This document shows, piece by piece, positions 22,791-34,186 of a DNA stretch of 64,000 nucleotides. A program made the position numbers and the translations under genes. Numbering within the stretch: position 1 is the stretch's first letter; each line of letters starts with the position of its first letter. The stretch lies in the NCBI GenBank assembly GCA_028564925.1, contig CM053029.1, positions 587,466,668 to 587,530,667 of the forward strand. The letters run 5' to 3'. This DNA comes from Lithobates sylvaticus. Lineage: Eukaryota > Chordata > Amphibia > Anura > Ranidae. The notes under the pieces were generated by a model, which worked only from the letters and a program-made list of their open reading frames with translations, searched no databases and was not told the origin of the DNA.

Positions 22791-23439
22791 AATCCTATAA
22801 CAAAACATATATACGGTAATTCAGGAGAATTATCTGTTATCTGTTTAGAAACAGTACAAGATACAATTTTAACAGTAGTGATAATCGCTTCAGTGCTTAC
22901 CCTGGGTATCAAAAACACCACAGATGGAAAACGAACCCTTTATGGGTTTTGCCTTTCATTTCTATTTTAAACCAAATGGGTTGTTTCACAATTTAAACGT
23001 TTACAATCACTTTAATAAATGGACTTCATTTTCTGAGAAACTGATATATCTATGATTTTATAAGAGCACCATATTTTTGATATTATGTATTGATTTTTAA
23101 TCACGGATATATAATTGATTAAAAACAGAGACAAGAAGTTACAATTCGTTGTGTTCTATTATTGTGCATTTTATCTAGGAGCGTTAACAGTTTGGTCCGG
23201 AGTATCACAAGGGGATAATGTTGTAACAGCTGCTGGGAGAGATTTTAGTTTGTGTTTTCACTATTAGTTCGGATAATTGGCATTCTTTAAGCCCAGGTGC
23301 AACTTCTTATAATTCATATTCCCTATGCTGCTTGTCTAGTATTCTGAATAATGAGAACATGTACTAGCAGATTAAGATGGATTTAACTAACAAATTAAAG
23401 TGTAAACTAAATCCGAAAAACATTTTTTTATATATTCAC
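22791..23439. other. No gene; AT-rich unclassified DNA
   Basis: No long frame. A stretch near 23395 (TTAAAGTGTAAACTAAATCC) resembles the start of a TTAA-type repeat that is cut off by the next element. Confidence 0.45.
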
Positions 23440-23919
23440 TTTACCCCTGGAACATTTACCCCCCCCTTAATGACCAGGCCATTTTTTGCTGTGTTAATTT
23501 AACTGACAATTGCGTGGCCATGTAATGCAATATTACATTTATGTCCTTTTTTCCCCCACAAATAGAGCTTTCTTTTGGTGGTATTTGATCACCTCTGTGT
23601 TTTTTGTTTTTTGCTGTATAAACAAAAAAAGGCCGATCATTTTGAAAAAAAAAAACAATAATTTTTAATTTCTGCTAAAAAAACATATACAATAAAAAAA
23701 ATTTAAAAAAATCGAATTTCTTAAAAAATTTAGGCCAATATGCATTCTGCTACATATTTTTGGTAAAAACAATCCCAATAAGCGTATATATTGATTGGTT
23801 TTCGCAAAAGTTATACTTGAATATTTTTTTTTTTTTACTAGTAATGGCAGCAATCAGCGACTTGTAGCAGGACTGCCCTGATCCCCGCTGCTGCCCGATG
23901 TGCCCGCCGCCTAGATGGG
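23440..23919 (-). mobile_element. TTAA element fragment, reverse orientation
   Basis: Begins near CACTTTACCCCTGGAACATT and continues ATGACCAGGCCATTTTTTGC, AGCTTTCTTTTGGTGGTATT and TAGTAATGGCAGCAATCAGC. These match the copy at 52345 onward. It ends at the TTAA (23920-23923) that starts the next copy. Confidence 0.7.
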
Positions 23920-23923
23920 TTAA

Positions 23924-24901
23924 CCGCTTAAGGACCGCCTCCTGTACATTTCCGTCAGCAGAATGGCACGGCTGGGCACAAGCACGTACCAGTACCTCCT
24001 CCTTTAAGTGCCCAGCCGCGGGTCGCGCGCGCGCCGCCGGCGCCGCGCTTGCGACCCAGTCCTGAGCTCCGTGACCGCGGCCGCGGGACCAGCGGACCCG
24101 ATCGCCGCTGGTGTCCCGCGATCGGGTCACAGAGCTGAAAAATGGGGAGAGGTCGGTGTAAACAAACCTCTCCCCGCGCTTCCTACACTGCCTGTCACTG
24201 ATCGGCTGTTCCCTGTCATCGGGAAAGCCAATCAGTGACGTCAGACGTAAAGCCACGCCCCCTACTGTAAAAAAAAACACACACACACTGACGTAACCCC
24301 TCCCCGCCCCTAGTGGTTAACTCCTTCACTGCCACTGTCATTTACATAGGAATCAGTGCATTTAAATAGCACTGATTTCTGTATAAATGACAATGGTCCC
24401 AAAAATGTGTCAAAAATGTCCGATGTGTCCGCCATAATGTCGCAGTCACAATAAAAATCGCTAAAAAAAATATTAATAAAAATGCTATAAAACTATCCCC
24501 AATTTTGTAAACGCTATAACTTTTGCGCAAATCAATCAATAATCGCTAATTGCGATTTTTTTTTAACAAAAATATGTAGAAGAATACGTATCGGCCTAAA
24601 CTGAGGAAAAAAAATGTTTTTTTTATATATTTTTTGGGGGATATTTATTATAGCAAAAAGTAAAAAATATTGAATTTTTTTCAAAATTGTCGCTCTATTT
24701 TTGTTTATAGCGCAAAAAATAAAAACCGCAGGGGCAATCAAATACCACCAAAAGAAAGCTCTATCTGTGAGAAAAAAAGGACGCCAATTTTGTTTGGGAG
24801 CCACGTCGCACGACTGCGCAATTGTCAGTTAAAGTTACGCAGTGCCAAATCACAAAAAGGGGCCTGGTCCTTTGGCTGCAAATTGGTCCGGGGCTTAAGT
24901 G
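23924..24901 (+). mobile_element. TTAA element, near full length
   Basis: CCGCTTAAGGACCGCC at the left after TTAA, and GGTCCGGGGCTTAAGTG at the right before TTAA (24902-24905). The CGCTATAACTTTTGCGCAAA and AGAAGAATACGTATCGGCC blocks are those of the copy at 20461. Confidence 0.82.
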
Positions 24902-24905
24902 TTAA

Positions 24906-25212
24906 GTGCCGGTGGACCGGCAGACAGCGAGGGGGGCAGGGACGTAAATAAGTTGCAGCTCCAGGCCCCCATCGTAATATAGGCCCAAACACTTTAAATA
25001 CATACAATCAGTCAATCACCCCGGCCCGGCCGTCGACCGGCGGACGCTAGATATCAGGGGGGGCTGTGGTTGTTTGCCACCCCCCCCCCCAAACAAATAA
25101 CCCCCACCTGCCACTGCAAGCACCCCTGTCAGTGGTAAATAGTCTGTCCCAACTCTCTAACTGACACTTTTGCTGGACAGCTTGGTCTGTTAAAGGAAAT
25201 TGAAAAATAACA
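24906..25212. other. No gene seen
   Basis: Mixed sequence with a poly-C tract near 25080. Nothing recognised. Confidence 0.5.
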
Positions 25213-26368
25213 GACCATTTAAAGACCAAGCCTCTTTTTCAGAATCAGTGTTTACAAGTTAAAAACAATTTTTTTTGCTAGAAAATTACTTAGAACCCCC
25301 AAACATTATACTTTTTTTTTCTAACAACCTAGAGAATAAAATGGAGGTCATTGCAATACTTTTTGTCCACACCGTATTTGCGCAGCCGTCTTGCAAGCGC
25401 ACTTTTTTAGGAAAAAATTCACTTTTAAAGTTAGACCAATTTTTTTTATATTGTTAAAGATAATGTTACCCCGAGTAAATTGATACCCAACATTCAAAAT
25501 TGCGCCCGCTCGTGAAATGGCGTCAAACTTTGACCCTTAAAAATCTCCATAGGCGACATTTTAAAAATTCTACAGGTTGGATGTTTTGAGTTACAGAGGA
25601 GGTCTAGGGCTAGAATTATTGCTCTCGCTCTATCGATCGCGGCGATATCTCACATGTGTGGTTTTACCACCGTTTTCATATGCGGGCGCTACTCACGTAT
25701 GCATTCGCTTCTGCGCGCAAGCTCGTCGGGACGGGGCGCTTTAAAAACAAAATATTTTCTTATATTATTTATTTTACTTGATTTTATTTATTTTTACATT
25801 GTTTTTCAAAAAAAAATATTTGGGTCCCTTTTTTCCTATTACAGGGAATGTAAACATCCCTTGTAATAGAAAAAAGCATGACAGGTCCTCTTAAATATGA
25901 GATCTGGGGTCAAAAAGACCTCAGATCTCATATATGGACTTAAATGCAATAAAAGAAGAAGAAAAAAAAATGTGTCATTTGAAAAAATTACAACAAAAAA
26001 ATGTGCCTTTAAGACGTATGTGTGGAAGTGACGTTTTGACGTCGCTTCCGCCCTGCTATGGTATGGAGACGGGTGGGGGCCATCTTCCCCTCACTCGTCT
26101 CCATACCCAGCCACGGACAGGTCCCGATCGCCTCCACCGCTGCTCCGGTAAGGGGAGGGCGCGGGAGAGTGGCGCGAGGTGGGGGGGCCCTCTCCTGCCG
26201 CCGATAACGGTGATCTTGCGGCGAATCCGCCACAGAGACCACCATTATCATTAACAGGACCGCTCACTGAAAAGATGTGTATCTCAGTTGTGGCAGAAGC
26301 TGCTGCCGTTACCGAGATATCCATAAAGTGGACTGACGTATATGTACAGGAGGCGGTCGGCAAGTGGT
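25213..26368 (+). mobile_element. TTAA element, left member of a head-to-head pair
   Basis: The outer end reads AAAGACCAAGCCTCTTTTTC and the inner end CGGTCGGCAAGTGG before TTAA (26369-26372). Landmarks are TAGAAAATTACTTAGAACCC, CATATGCGGGCGCTACTCAC and GATAACGGTGATCTTGCGGC. A reversed copy follows directly. Confidence 0.8.
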
Positions 26369-26372
26369 TTAA

Positions 26373-27460
26373 CCACTTTCCGACCGGCGCACGACTATAT
26401 ACGTCCTGTGTTTGAAGAGGGATATCTCGGTAACGGCAGCAGCTGCTGCCACAACCGAGATATCCATCTCTTCCTGGCGCCGGTCGTAATTCCGATAATG
26501 GTGGTCATCGCGGCGGATTCGCCGCAAGATCACCGTTATCGGCGGCGGGAGAGGTGCCCCCCCTCCCGCCGCTCTCCCGCGCCTTCAGCCGCTTACAGGA
26601 GCCGTCGGCAGCGGCGGAATCGATCGGGTCCTCCTCCGTGCTGGGTATAGAGACGAGTGAGGCTAAGATGGCTGCCACCCGTCTCTATACCATAGCAGGT
26701 ACATTTTAAAGCAACATTTTCCAAATGTAATTTTTTTAAATGTCATTTTTTTTTTTTTTTTTTTTGCATTTAAGTCCAAATATGAGATCTGAGGACTTTT
26801 TGACCCCACATCTCATATTTAAGAGGACCTGTCATGCTTTTTTTCTATTACAAGGGATGTTTACATTCCTTGTAATAGGAATAAAAGTGAGCCAATTTTT
26901 TTTTTAAAAACAGTGTAAAAATAAATAAAATAAAAAAACTAAGAAAAAAAAAAAAATTTTAAAGCGTCCCGTCCCGACGAGCTCGGGCGCAGAAGCAAAC
27001 GCAAATGTGAGTAGCGCCCGCATATGAAAACGGTGGTCAAACCACACATGTGAGGTATCGCCGCAATCGGTAGAGCGAGAGCAATAATTATAGCCGTAGT
27101 AATGCCAAACATGAAACCTGTAGAATTTTTTAAACGTCGCCTATGGATATTTTTGAGGGTAAAAGTTTGATGCCATTCCACGAGCGGGCGCAATTTTGAA
27201 GCGTGACATGTTAGGTATCAATTTACTCGGCCTAACATTATCTTTCGCAATATATAAAAAAATTGGACTAACTTTACTGTTGTCTTATTTTTTTATTCAA
27301 AAAATTGCATTTTTTTCCAAAAAAATTGCGCTTGTAAGACCGCTGCGCAAATACGGTGTGGAAAAAAGTATTGCAACGACCGCCATTTTATTTTCTAGGG
27401 TGTTAGAAAAAAAAAAACAATATATAATGTTTGGGGGTTCTACGTTTTTTTATAAGTTTA
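26373..27460 (-). mobile_element. TTAA element, right member of a head-to-head pair
   Basis: Reverse complement of the left member with the same landmarks in mirrored order, starting CCACTTTCCGACCGGCG. The outer end is lost where a TACACACG-type MITE fragment begins near 27465. The two members share the TTAA between them. Confidence 0.8.
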
Positions 27461-27464
27461 TGAG

Positions 27465-27615
27465 AACGGATTTTGTTGTCGGAAAATTTGAGATCCAGAT
27501 CTCAAATTTTGTGTGACGGAAAAAGTCAGATGGAGCCCACACACGGTCGGAATTTCCGACAACTTTGTCCGACAGGACATTTTCCATCAGAAAATCCGAC
27601 CGTGTGTATGGGGCA
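27465..27615. mobile_element. TACACACG-type MITE, right part
   Basis: Contains AAAATTTGAGATCCAGATCTCAAATTTT (an inverted pair) and ends CCGACCGTGTGTATGGGGCA before TAA. The left part is missing or strongly decayed. Confidence 0.7.
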
Positions 27616-27618
27616 TAA

Positions 27619-27972
27619 GGATTAGTAAACTACAATATACTACTTTTTTTGTTTTTGGGTTTACTACTGTTGAATGCATTTAACATTACAAAACATGTAC
27701 ACTTTATTTCCTGAAATACTATACAATAAAATATTTACTTAACCTTTGCAAAAATGCTCCACGTCTAGTAGTATGTCGCTGTGTATTCTATTTAAGTTTA
27801 CAGTAAGTAGCCTAATTTGTAATGTAACATCATTTTTGTTACACACAGTCAGTGTTCCTCGGCTTCCAATGCCAATGGATTCCCATCTCACAAGATCAGG
27901 CTGTACGTGTTCTCTGCTCCTGTGTCTGAGTGTTATGTGACATGAGGTTGGATAAGGACATTTTGACCTTGT

Positions 27973-28025
<53 letters not shown>

Positions 28026-28200
28026 CTGTGGGAGAGGAGGGGGGGGTGAGAATGAGAGACGTGACAGCTGAGAGCCGGGGCTAAGCTTCACTTAAAGGAA
28101 CATTCTCACTTCTCAGGATGAACCTGTGCACAGAGCTGAATTATCGAGTATCCGAGATGCCTACAGTCAGACAACAATCAATCTAAAGTTTATTGCGTGA
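27619..28200. other. Unclassified DNA with poly-G run
   Basis: No gene. AT-rich to 27960, then the homopolymer described separately, then G-rich sequence to about 28080. Confidence 0.5.
27973..28025. repeat. Poly-G run of 53 bases
   Basis: Uninterrupted G from 27973 to 28025. The exact length is likely uncertain in the assembly. Such a run can form G-quadruplex DNA. Confidence 0.95.
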
Positions 28201-28417
28201 AAATTAAAGCCCAACTCCAGGAAATAGGAAAATTCCACTTTGCAGTGGGGTGGTGCCCATAGACGTGCACACAAGGTGTGCCAGGTGTGCCTGGGCACAC
28301 CCTAATCTTCCTGCGTGGGGCAGATTCCCCCTGTATAAGCCCCTGATATTTCAGCAAAGCCCCCTAAGGGAGCTCCTAGAAAATGTGTAAAAATAAATAA
28401 ATATATATATATATATA
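28201..28417. repeat. Unclassified repeat fragment and (TA)n
   Basis: Starts TTAAAGCCCAACTCCAGG and includes GGTGTGCCTGGGCACACCC, a strong inverted pair. It ends in the (TA)n run that received Frog Prince B. Confidence 0.45.
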
Positions 28418-28419
28418 TA

Positions 28420-30039
28420 CAGTGGTGTGAAAAAGTGTTTGCCCCCTTCCTCATTTCCTGTTCCTTTGCATGTTTGTCACACTTAAGTGTTTCGGAACAT
28501 CAAACCAATTTAAACAATAGTCAAGGACAACACAAGTAAACACAAAATGCAATTTGTAAATGAAGGTGTTTATTATTAAAGGTGAAAAAAATCCAAACCA
28601 TCATGGCCCTGTGTGAAAAAGTGATTGCCCCCTAAACCTAATAACTGGTTGGGCCACCCTTAGCAGCAACAACTGCAACCAAGCGTTTGCGATAACGTGC
28701 AATGAGGCTTTTACAGCGTCCTGGAGGAATTTTGGCCCACTCATCTTTGCAGAATTGTCCTAATTCAGTTACATTAGAGGGTTTTCGAGCATGAACGGCC
28801 TTTTTAAGGTCATACCACAACATCTCAATAGGATTCAGGTCAGGACTTTGGCTAGGCCACTCCAAAGTCTTCATTTTGTTTTTCTTCAGCCATTCGGTGG
28901 TGGACTTGCTGGTGTGTTTAGGATCATTGTCCTGCTGCAGAACCCAAGTTCGTTTCAGCTTGAGTACACGAACAGATGGTCGGACATTCTCCTTCAGGAT
29001 CTCTTGGTAGACAGCAGAATTCATAGTTCCTTTTATCACGGCAAGTTTTCCAGGTCCTGAAGCAGCAAAACAGCCCCAGACCATCACACTACCACCACCA
29101 TATTTTACTGTTGGTATAATGTTCTTTTTCTGAAATGCAGTGTTCCTTCTACGCCAGATATACTTGGACACACACCTTCCAAAGAGTTCCACTTTTGTCT
29201 CATCGGTCCACAGAATGTTGTCCCAAAAGTCTTGGGGATCATCAAGATGTGTTGTGGAGAAATTGAGACGAGCTTTGATGTTCTTTTTGCTCAGCAGTGG
29301 TTTTCTCCTTGGAACTCTGCCATGCAGGCCATTTTTGCCCAGTCTTTTCCTGATGGTGGAGGCATGAACGCTGACCTTAACTGAGGCAAGTGAGGCCTGC
29401 AGTTCCTTGGACGTTGTTGTGGGGTCTTTTGTGACCTCTTGGATGAGTCGTCGCTGCGCTCTTGGGGTAATTTTGGGCGGCCGGCCACTCCTGGGAAGGT
29501 TCACCACTGTTCCATGTCTTCGCCATTTGTGGATAATGGCTCTCACTGTGGTTCGCTGGATTCCCAAAGCTTTGGAAATGGCTTTATAACCCTTTCCAGA
29601 CTGATAGATCTCAATTACTTTCTTTCTCAATTGTTCCTGAATTTCTTTGGGTCTCGGCATGATGTGTAGCTTTTAAGGATCTTCTGGTGGACCTTACTGT
29701 GTCAAGCAGCTCCTATTTAAGTGATGCCTTGATTGTGAACAGGTGTGGCAATAATCAGGCCTGGGTGTGGCTAGAGAAATTGAACTCAGGTGTGGACAAC
29801 CACAGTTATAGTATGTTTTAACAAGGGGGGCAATCACTTTTTCACACAGGGCCATGATGGTTTGGATTTTTTTTCACCTTTAATAATAAACACCTTCATT
29901 TACAAATTGCATTTTGTGTTTACTTGTGTTGTCCTTGACTATTGTTTAAATTGGTTTGATGTTCCGAAACACTTAAGTGTGACAAACATGCAAAGGAACA
30001 GGAAATGAGGAAGGGGGCAAACACTTTTTCACACCACTG
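28420..30039 (-). mobile_element. Frog Prince Tc1 transposon, copy B, coding-complete
   Basis: 1620 bp with ends CAGTGGTGTGAAAAAGTGTT and its exact complement, flanked by TA (28418-28419, 30040-30041) inside (TA)n. The IR/DR structure is complete on both sides. Nearly every base equals copy A in opposite orientation. The few differences seen include one A in a poly-A run and two amino-acid changes. Both terminal bases are intact. Confidence 0.94.
28638..29660 (-). CDS. Tc1/mariner transposase, Frog Prince type, intact 340 aa
   Basis: Same enzyme as at 8350-9372. It starts [14 protein letters not shown] at 29660 and ends GGPTSY at 28638. It holds the paired-like DNA-binding region (residues 1-110), the GRPPK segment, and the DDE triad D153/D244/E279 in LWTDETK, DNDPKHT and SPDLNPIE. 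Residue 9 is E and residue 205 is K, where copy A has Q and R. From memory, E9 agrees with the published Frog Prince sequence, but I cannot check this here. The gene has no promoter apart from what the element's own leader supplies. With intact ends, this copy is the better candidate of the two for being mobile. Confidence 0.95.
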   Translation of the reverse strand: MPRPKEIQEQLRKKVIEIYQSGKGYKAISKALGIQRTTVRAIIHKWRRHGTVVNLPRSGRPPKITPRAQRRLIQEVTKDPTTTSKELQASLASVKVSVHASTIRKRLGKNGLHGRVPRRKPLLSKKNIKARLNFSTTHLDDPQDFWDNILWTDETKVELFGRCVSKYIWRRRNTAFQKKNIIPTVKYGGGSVMVWGCFAASGPGKLAVIKGTMNSAVYQEILKENVRPSVRVLKLKRTWVLQQDNDPKHTSKSTTEWLKKNKMKTLEWPSQSPDLNPIEMLWYDLKKAVHARKPSNVTELGQFCKDEWAKIPPGRCKSLIARYRKRLVAVVAAKGGPTSY

Positions 30040-30072
30040 TATATATATATAAAAAAATAATAAAAATTTAAA

Positions 30073-30791
30073 TTAATGACACCATCCACTGCTCTACTGA
30101 CACCGTCCACTGCCCTACTGACACCGTCCACTGCCCTACTGACACCGTCCACTGCCCTACTGACACCGTCCACTGCCCTACTGACACCGTCCACTGCTCT
30201 ACTGACACCGTCCAATGCCCTACTGACACCGTCCACTGCCCTACTGACACCGTCCACTGCCCTATTGACCCCGTCCACTGCCCTACTGACACCGTCCACT
30301 GCTCTACTGACACCGTCCACTGCCCTACTGACACCGTCCACTGCTCTACTGACACCGTCCACTGCCCTACTGACACCATCCACTGCTCTACTGACACCAT
30401 CCACTGCTCTACTGACACCGTCCACTGCCCTACTGACACCGTCCACTGCCCTACTGACACCGTCCACTGCCCTATTGACACCGTCCATTGCCCTACTGAC
30501 ACCATCCACTGCTCTACTGACACCATCCACTGCTCTACTGACACCATCCACTGCCCTACTGACACCGTTCACTGCCCTACTGACACCGTCCACTGCTCTA
30601 CTGACACTATCCCCTGCTCTACTGACACCATCTACTGCTCTACTGACACTATCCACTGCTCTACTGACACCAATCTCTTCCCTACTGACACCATCCACTG
30701 CTCTACTGACAACGTCCACTGCCCTACTGACACCGTCCACTGCCCTACTGACACCGTCCACTGCTCTACTGACACCGTCCAATGCCCTACT
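30073..30791. repeat. 21-bp minisatellite, left block (about 34 units)
   Basis: Units of CTACTGACACCGTCCACTGCC with few changes. Because 21 is a multiple of three and the units lack stops, long frames appear on both strands. They encode simple 7-residue repeats and are not genes. The array resumes at 34187. Confidence 0.95.
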
Positions 30792-31109
30792 CAGGGCCGA
30801 TCCTAGGGTCACAGACGCCTGGGTGCAGAAATATTTCTGGCGCCCCCACGTGGGCGTGGTCATCTTACCAACTCCTCCCCTTTACAAATGTTTCTATGAC
30901 AACGACTTCAACACAGAGATGTTCATGTAAGAAGTCTTCGTTACTCTGGGATCCTCCCATGATCTTTTACCAATAAATAAAATACAGGAAGAGCGTACAC
31001 TAATGAGACCTGGAGGGGAGTCTCTCTGATGCACACAGAGGGGGCTTCTGTTAGAGAGTCTATTAGAAAGAGCCCCCAGACATAGTACAGGAGATGGTCA
31101 GAGACTGTA

Positions 31110-31318
31110 GACATGATACTAGAGACGGTCAGAGACTGCAATCATAGTACAGGAGACGGTCAGGCTGCACACAATACAGGAGATGGTCAGAGACTGCAGA
31201 CATGTTACAAGAGATGGTCAGAGACTGCAGACATGTTACAAGAGATGGTCAGAGACTGCAGACATGTTACAAGAGATGGTCAGAGACTGCAGACATGTTA
31301 CAAGAGATGGTAGTAAAT
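31110..31318. repeat. 31-bp minisatellite
   Basis: Units of about 31 bp built on GAGATGGTCAGAGACTGCAG and ACATGTTACAA. The last four units are nearly identical. Confidence 0.9.
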
Positions 31319-31859
31319 AATGGCCGATCGGCCCTCTCACCTGACCCAGCGATACAGCAACAACGGTTCCTCTGATCAGGAGTCAGCTCACTCTGAATTG
31401 CCCGTGTCGGCTCCACTGGGTAGAGCCCAGATCTGTATTCCTGCAATGACTCCATTCCTTCCTCCACCAGGGATGGTGCCAGGCTGTGTGGCTTTCTCTC
31501 TCTGATGGTGTTCTCTCAGCACTGCCCTCTCCCTCTGGAGTCCTGGGTGCCCTTCCCTAAAATCTTTCCCGGGCTCCTGGCTTTCTCTCTCCCATTCAGC
31601 TGAGCATGCTGTGTGGGCTGCAGTTTCCGTGTTACAGTGGGGCTGCCAGTCCTTGGGACCACATGTCCCACAATCCTTTTCTTTGCTCCTTTGCTTTTTC
31701 TTCCCTGGCCGTTATGAAGGCGGGGGAAGAAACATAGTGCGCCGCTCATTAGTACAGCATCGCACGAGGAGGAGAGGGAGAGGGGAAATAAGAGCCCGCA
31801 GCTGCAGTGGCATCACTAGGGTTGGTGTCACCTGGTGCAGTAAAACATGGTATCACCCC

Positions 31860-33765
31860 CTCCACCAACTATAGTCGTCCCTCAGTACAGACCCCACTCC
31901 ATTAAGTATAGACCCCCCCTCCGTCAGTGCAGACCCTTCACTAAGTATAAATACCTCCCTCAGGACAGACCCCCCCATCAGTATAGACCCCCAGAACAAA
32001 CCACCCCCCTCCATTAGTACAGACCCCCCAGAACAAACCACCCCCTCCATTAGTATAGACCCCCCAGGACAACCCCCCCCCACATTAGTACAGACCCTCC
32101 CCCCACATTAGTATAGCCCCCCCAGGACAAACCCCCCCATTAGTATAGACCCCCCCAGGACAAACCACCCCCCCCTACATTAGTATAAACCCCCCAGGAC
32201 AAACCAGCCCGCCACCCACATTAGTATAGACCCCCAGGACAAACCACCCCCACATTAGTATAGACCCCCTCAGGACAAACCACCCCCCCCACATTAGTAT
32301 AGACCCCCCAGGACAAACCACCCCCCCACATTAGTATAGACCCCCCAGGCCGAACCACCCCCCACATTAGTATAGACCCCCCAGGACAAACCACCCCCCC
32401 CCACATTAGTATAGACCCCCCAGGACGAACCACTCCCCACATTAGTATAGACCCCCCAGGACAAACCAGCTCCCATACATTAGTATAGACCCCCAGGACA
32501 ACCCCCCCTACATTAATATAGACCCCCCCAGGACAAACCACCCCTACATTAATATAGACCCCCCCAGGACAAAACCACCCCCCACATTAGTATAGCCCCC
32601 CCAGGACAAACCCCCCCATTAGTATAGACCCCCCAGGACAAACCCCCCCTACATTAGTATAAACCCCCCAGGACAAACCAGCCCGCCACCCACATTAGTA
32701 TAGACCCCCAGGACAAACCACCCCCACATTAGTATAGACCCCCTCAGGACAAACCACCCCCCCACATTAGTATAGACCCCCCAGGACGAACCCCCCACAT
32801 TAGTATAGACCCCCCAGGACAAACCACCCCCCCCCCCCCCACATTAGTATAGACCCCCCAGGCCGAACCACCCCCCACATTAGTATAGACCCCCCAGGAC
32901 AAACCACCCCCCCACATTAGTATAGACCACCCAGGACGAACCACTCCCCACATTAGTATAGACCCCCCCAGGACAAACCAGCCCCCATACATTAGTATAG
33001 ACCCCCCAGGACAACCCCCCCTACATTAATATAGACCCCCCCAGGACAAACCACCCCTACATTAATATAGACCCCCCAGGACAAACCACCCCCCACATTG
33101 GTATAGACCCCCCAGGACAAACCACCCCCCACATTAGTATAGACCCCCCAGGACAAACCCCCCCACATTAGTATAACCCCCCCCCCAGGACAAACCCCCC
33201 ACATTAGTATAGACCCCCCCAGGACAAACCACCCCCCCCCCCCACATTAGTATAGACCCCCCCAGGACAAACCACCCCCCCCACATTAGTATAGACCCCC
33301 CAGGATAACCCCCCCACATTAGTATAGACCCCCCAGGACAACCCCCCCCACATTAGTATAGACCCCCCCAGGACAAACCACCCCCCCCCCACATTGGTAT
33401 AGACCCCCCAGGACAAACCACCCCCCCCCCCACATTAGTATAGACCCCCCAGGACAAACCCCCCCCCCCCACACTGGTATAGACCCCCCCAGGACAACAA
33501 CCCCCCCCCCCCACATTAGTATAGACCCCCCCAGGACAACCCCCCCCCCCCACATTAGTAGACCCCCTAGGACAAACCCCCCCACATTAGTATAGACCCC
33601 CCCCAGGACAACCCCCCCCCCCCACATTAGTATAGACCCCCAGGACAACCCCCCCCCCCACATTAGTATAGACCCCCCTAGACACACCACCCCCCCCACA
33701 TTAGTATAGATCCCCCCCCAGGACAAACCACCCCCCCACATTGGTATAGACCCCCCACCACTAGG
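31860..33765. repeat. C-rich minisatellite, about 36-bp units
   Basis: About fifty units of CACATTAGTATAGACCCC, CCAGGACAAACCA and a C run of variable length. Long frames on the minus strand (GGSILMWGG-type repeats) follow from the composition and are not genes. Confidence 0.95.
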
Positions 33766-33868
33766 CTAATTAAAACCACCCGGGCGGCAGCTGGAGAGGA
33801 CAGTGTGCCGCCCGGGTGGAGAACAGAGCGTGTGTGATGCTTGTGGGCAGAAGGCGGAAGTTAAACAC

Positions 33869-34110
33869 AGTGCTCCGCTCCCTCCTCCTCTCCTTGTCCG
33901 TAGGCGGCGCGGCTCTCTCCGCCTGTCACAGCCGCGGCCGCGGCGGCGGCCGCGCAGTGACGTCACGGGGGGGGGGGGCGGGGCGCTCGGCCACGGAGCG
34001 CCCCCCCCCCCCGTGACGTCACTGCGCGGCCGCCGCCGCGGCCGCGGCTGTGACAGGCGGAGAGAGCCGCGCCGCCTACGGACAAGGAGAGGAGGAGGGA
34101 GCGGAGCACT
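33869..34110. repeat. 242-bp GC-rich palindrome
   Basis: Arms of about 110 bp are near-perfect reverse complements, from AGTGCTCCGCTCC to GGAGCGGAGCACT, with the centre near 33989. Each arm contains GTGACGTCAC (a CRE-like palindrome) and GCGGCCGC runs. Confidence 0.92.
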
Positions 34111-34186
34111 CTGGCGCTCCAGCGCCCCCACCTCTGTGGCGCCTGGGTGCACTGCACCCCGTGCACCCCGGGACGGATCGGCCCTG

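Larger units (their letters stand above)
30792..34186. mobile_element. Large hAT-type element carrying minisatellites, 3.4 kb
   Basis: Begins CAGGGCCGATCCTAGGG and ends GGACGGATCGGCCCTG. The exact 8-bp duplication GCCCTACT lies at 30784-30791 and 34187-34194. Subterminal GACGCCTGGGTGCA and TGGCGCCTGGGTGCA are present at opposite ends in inverted sense. The interior holds two minisatellites and a palindrome, and no transposase was recognised. Confidence 0.85.

Noticed and set aside
30076-30930. Long open frame of about 284 codons (LTPSTAL repeats)
   Set aside because: It is the 21-bp minisatellite read through. Open on both strands and repetitive, no gene signal.
33319-33741. Glycine/tryptophan-rich frame on the minus strand
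   Set aside because: Produced by the C-rich minisatellite. Unit length and C runs vary freely, as expected for non-coding DNA.
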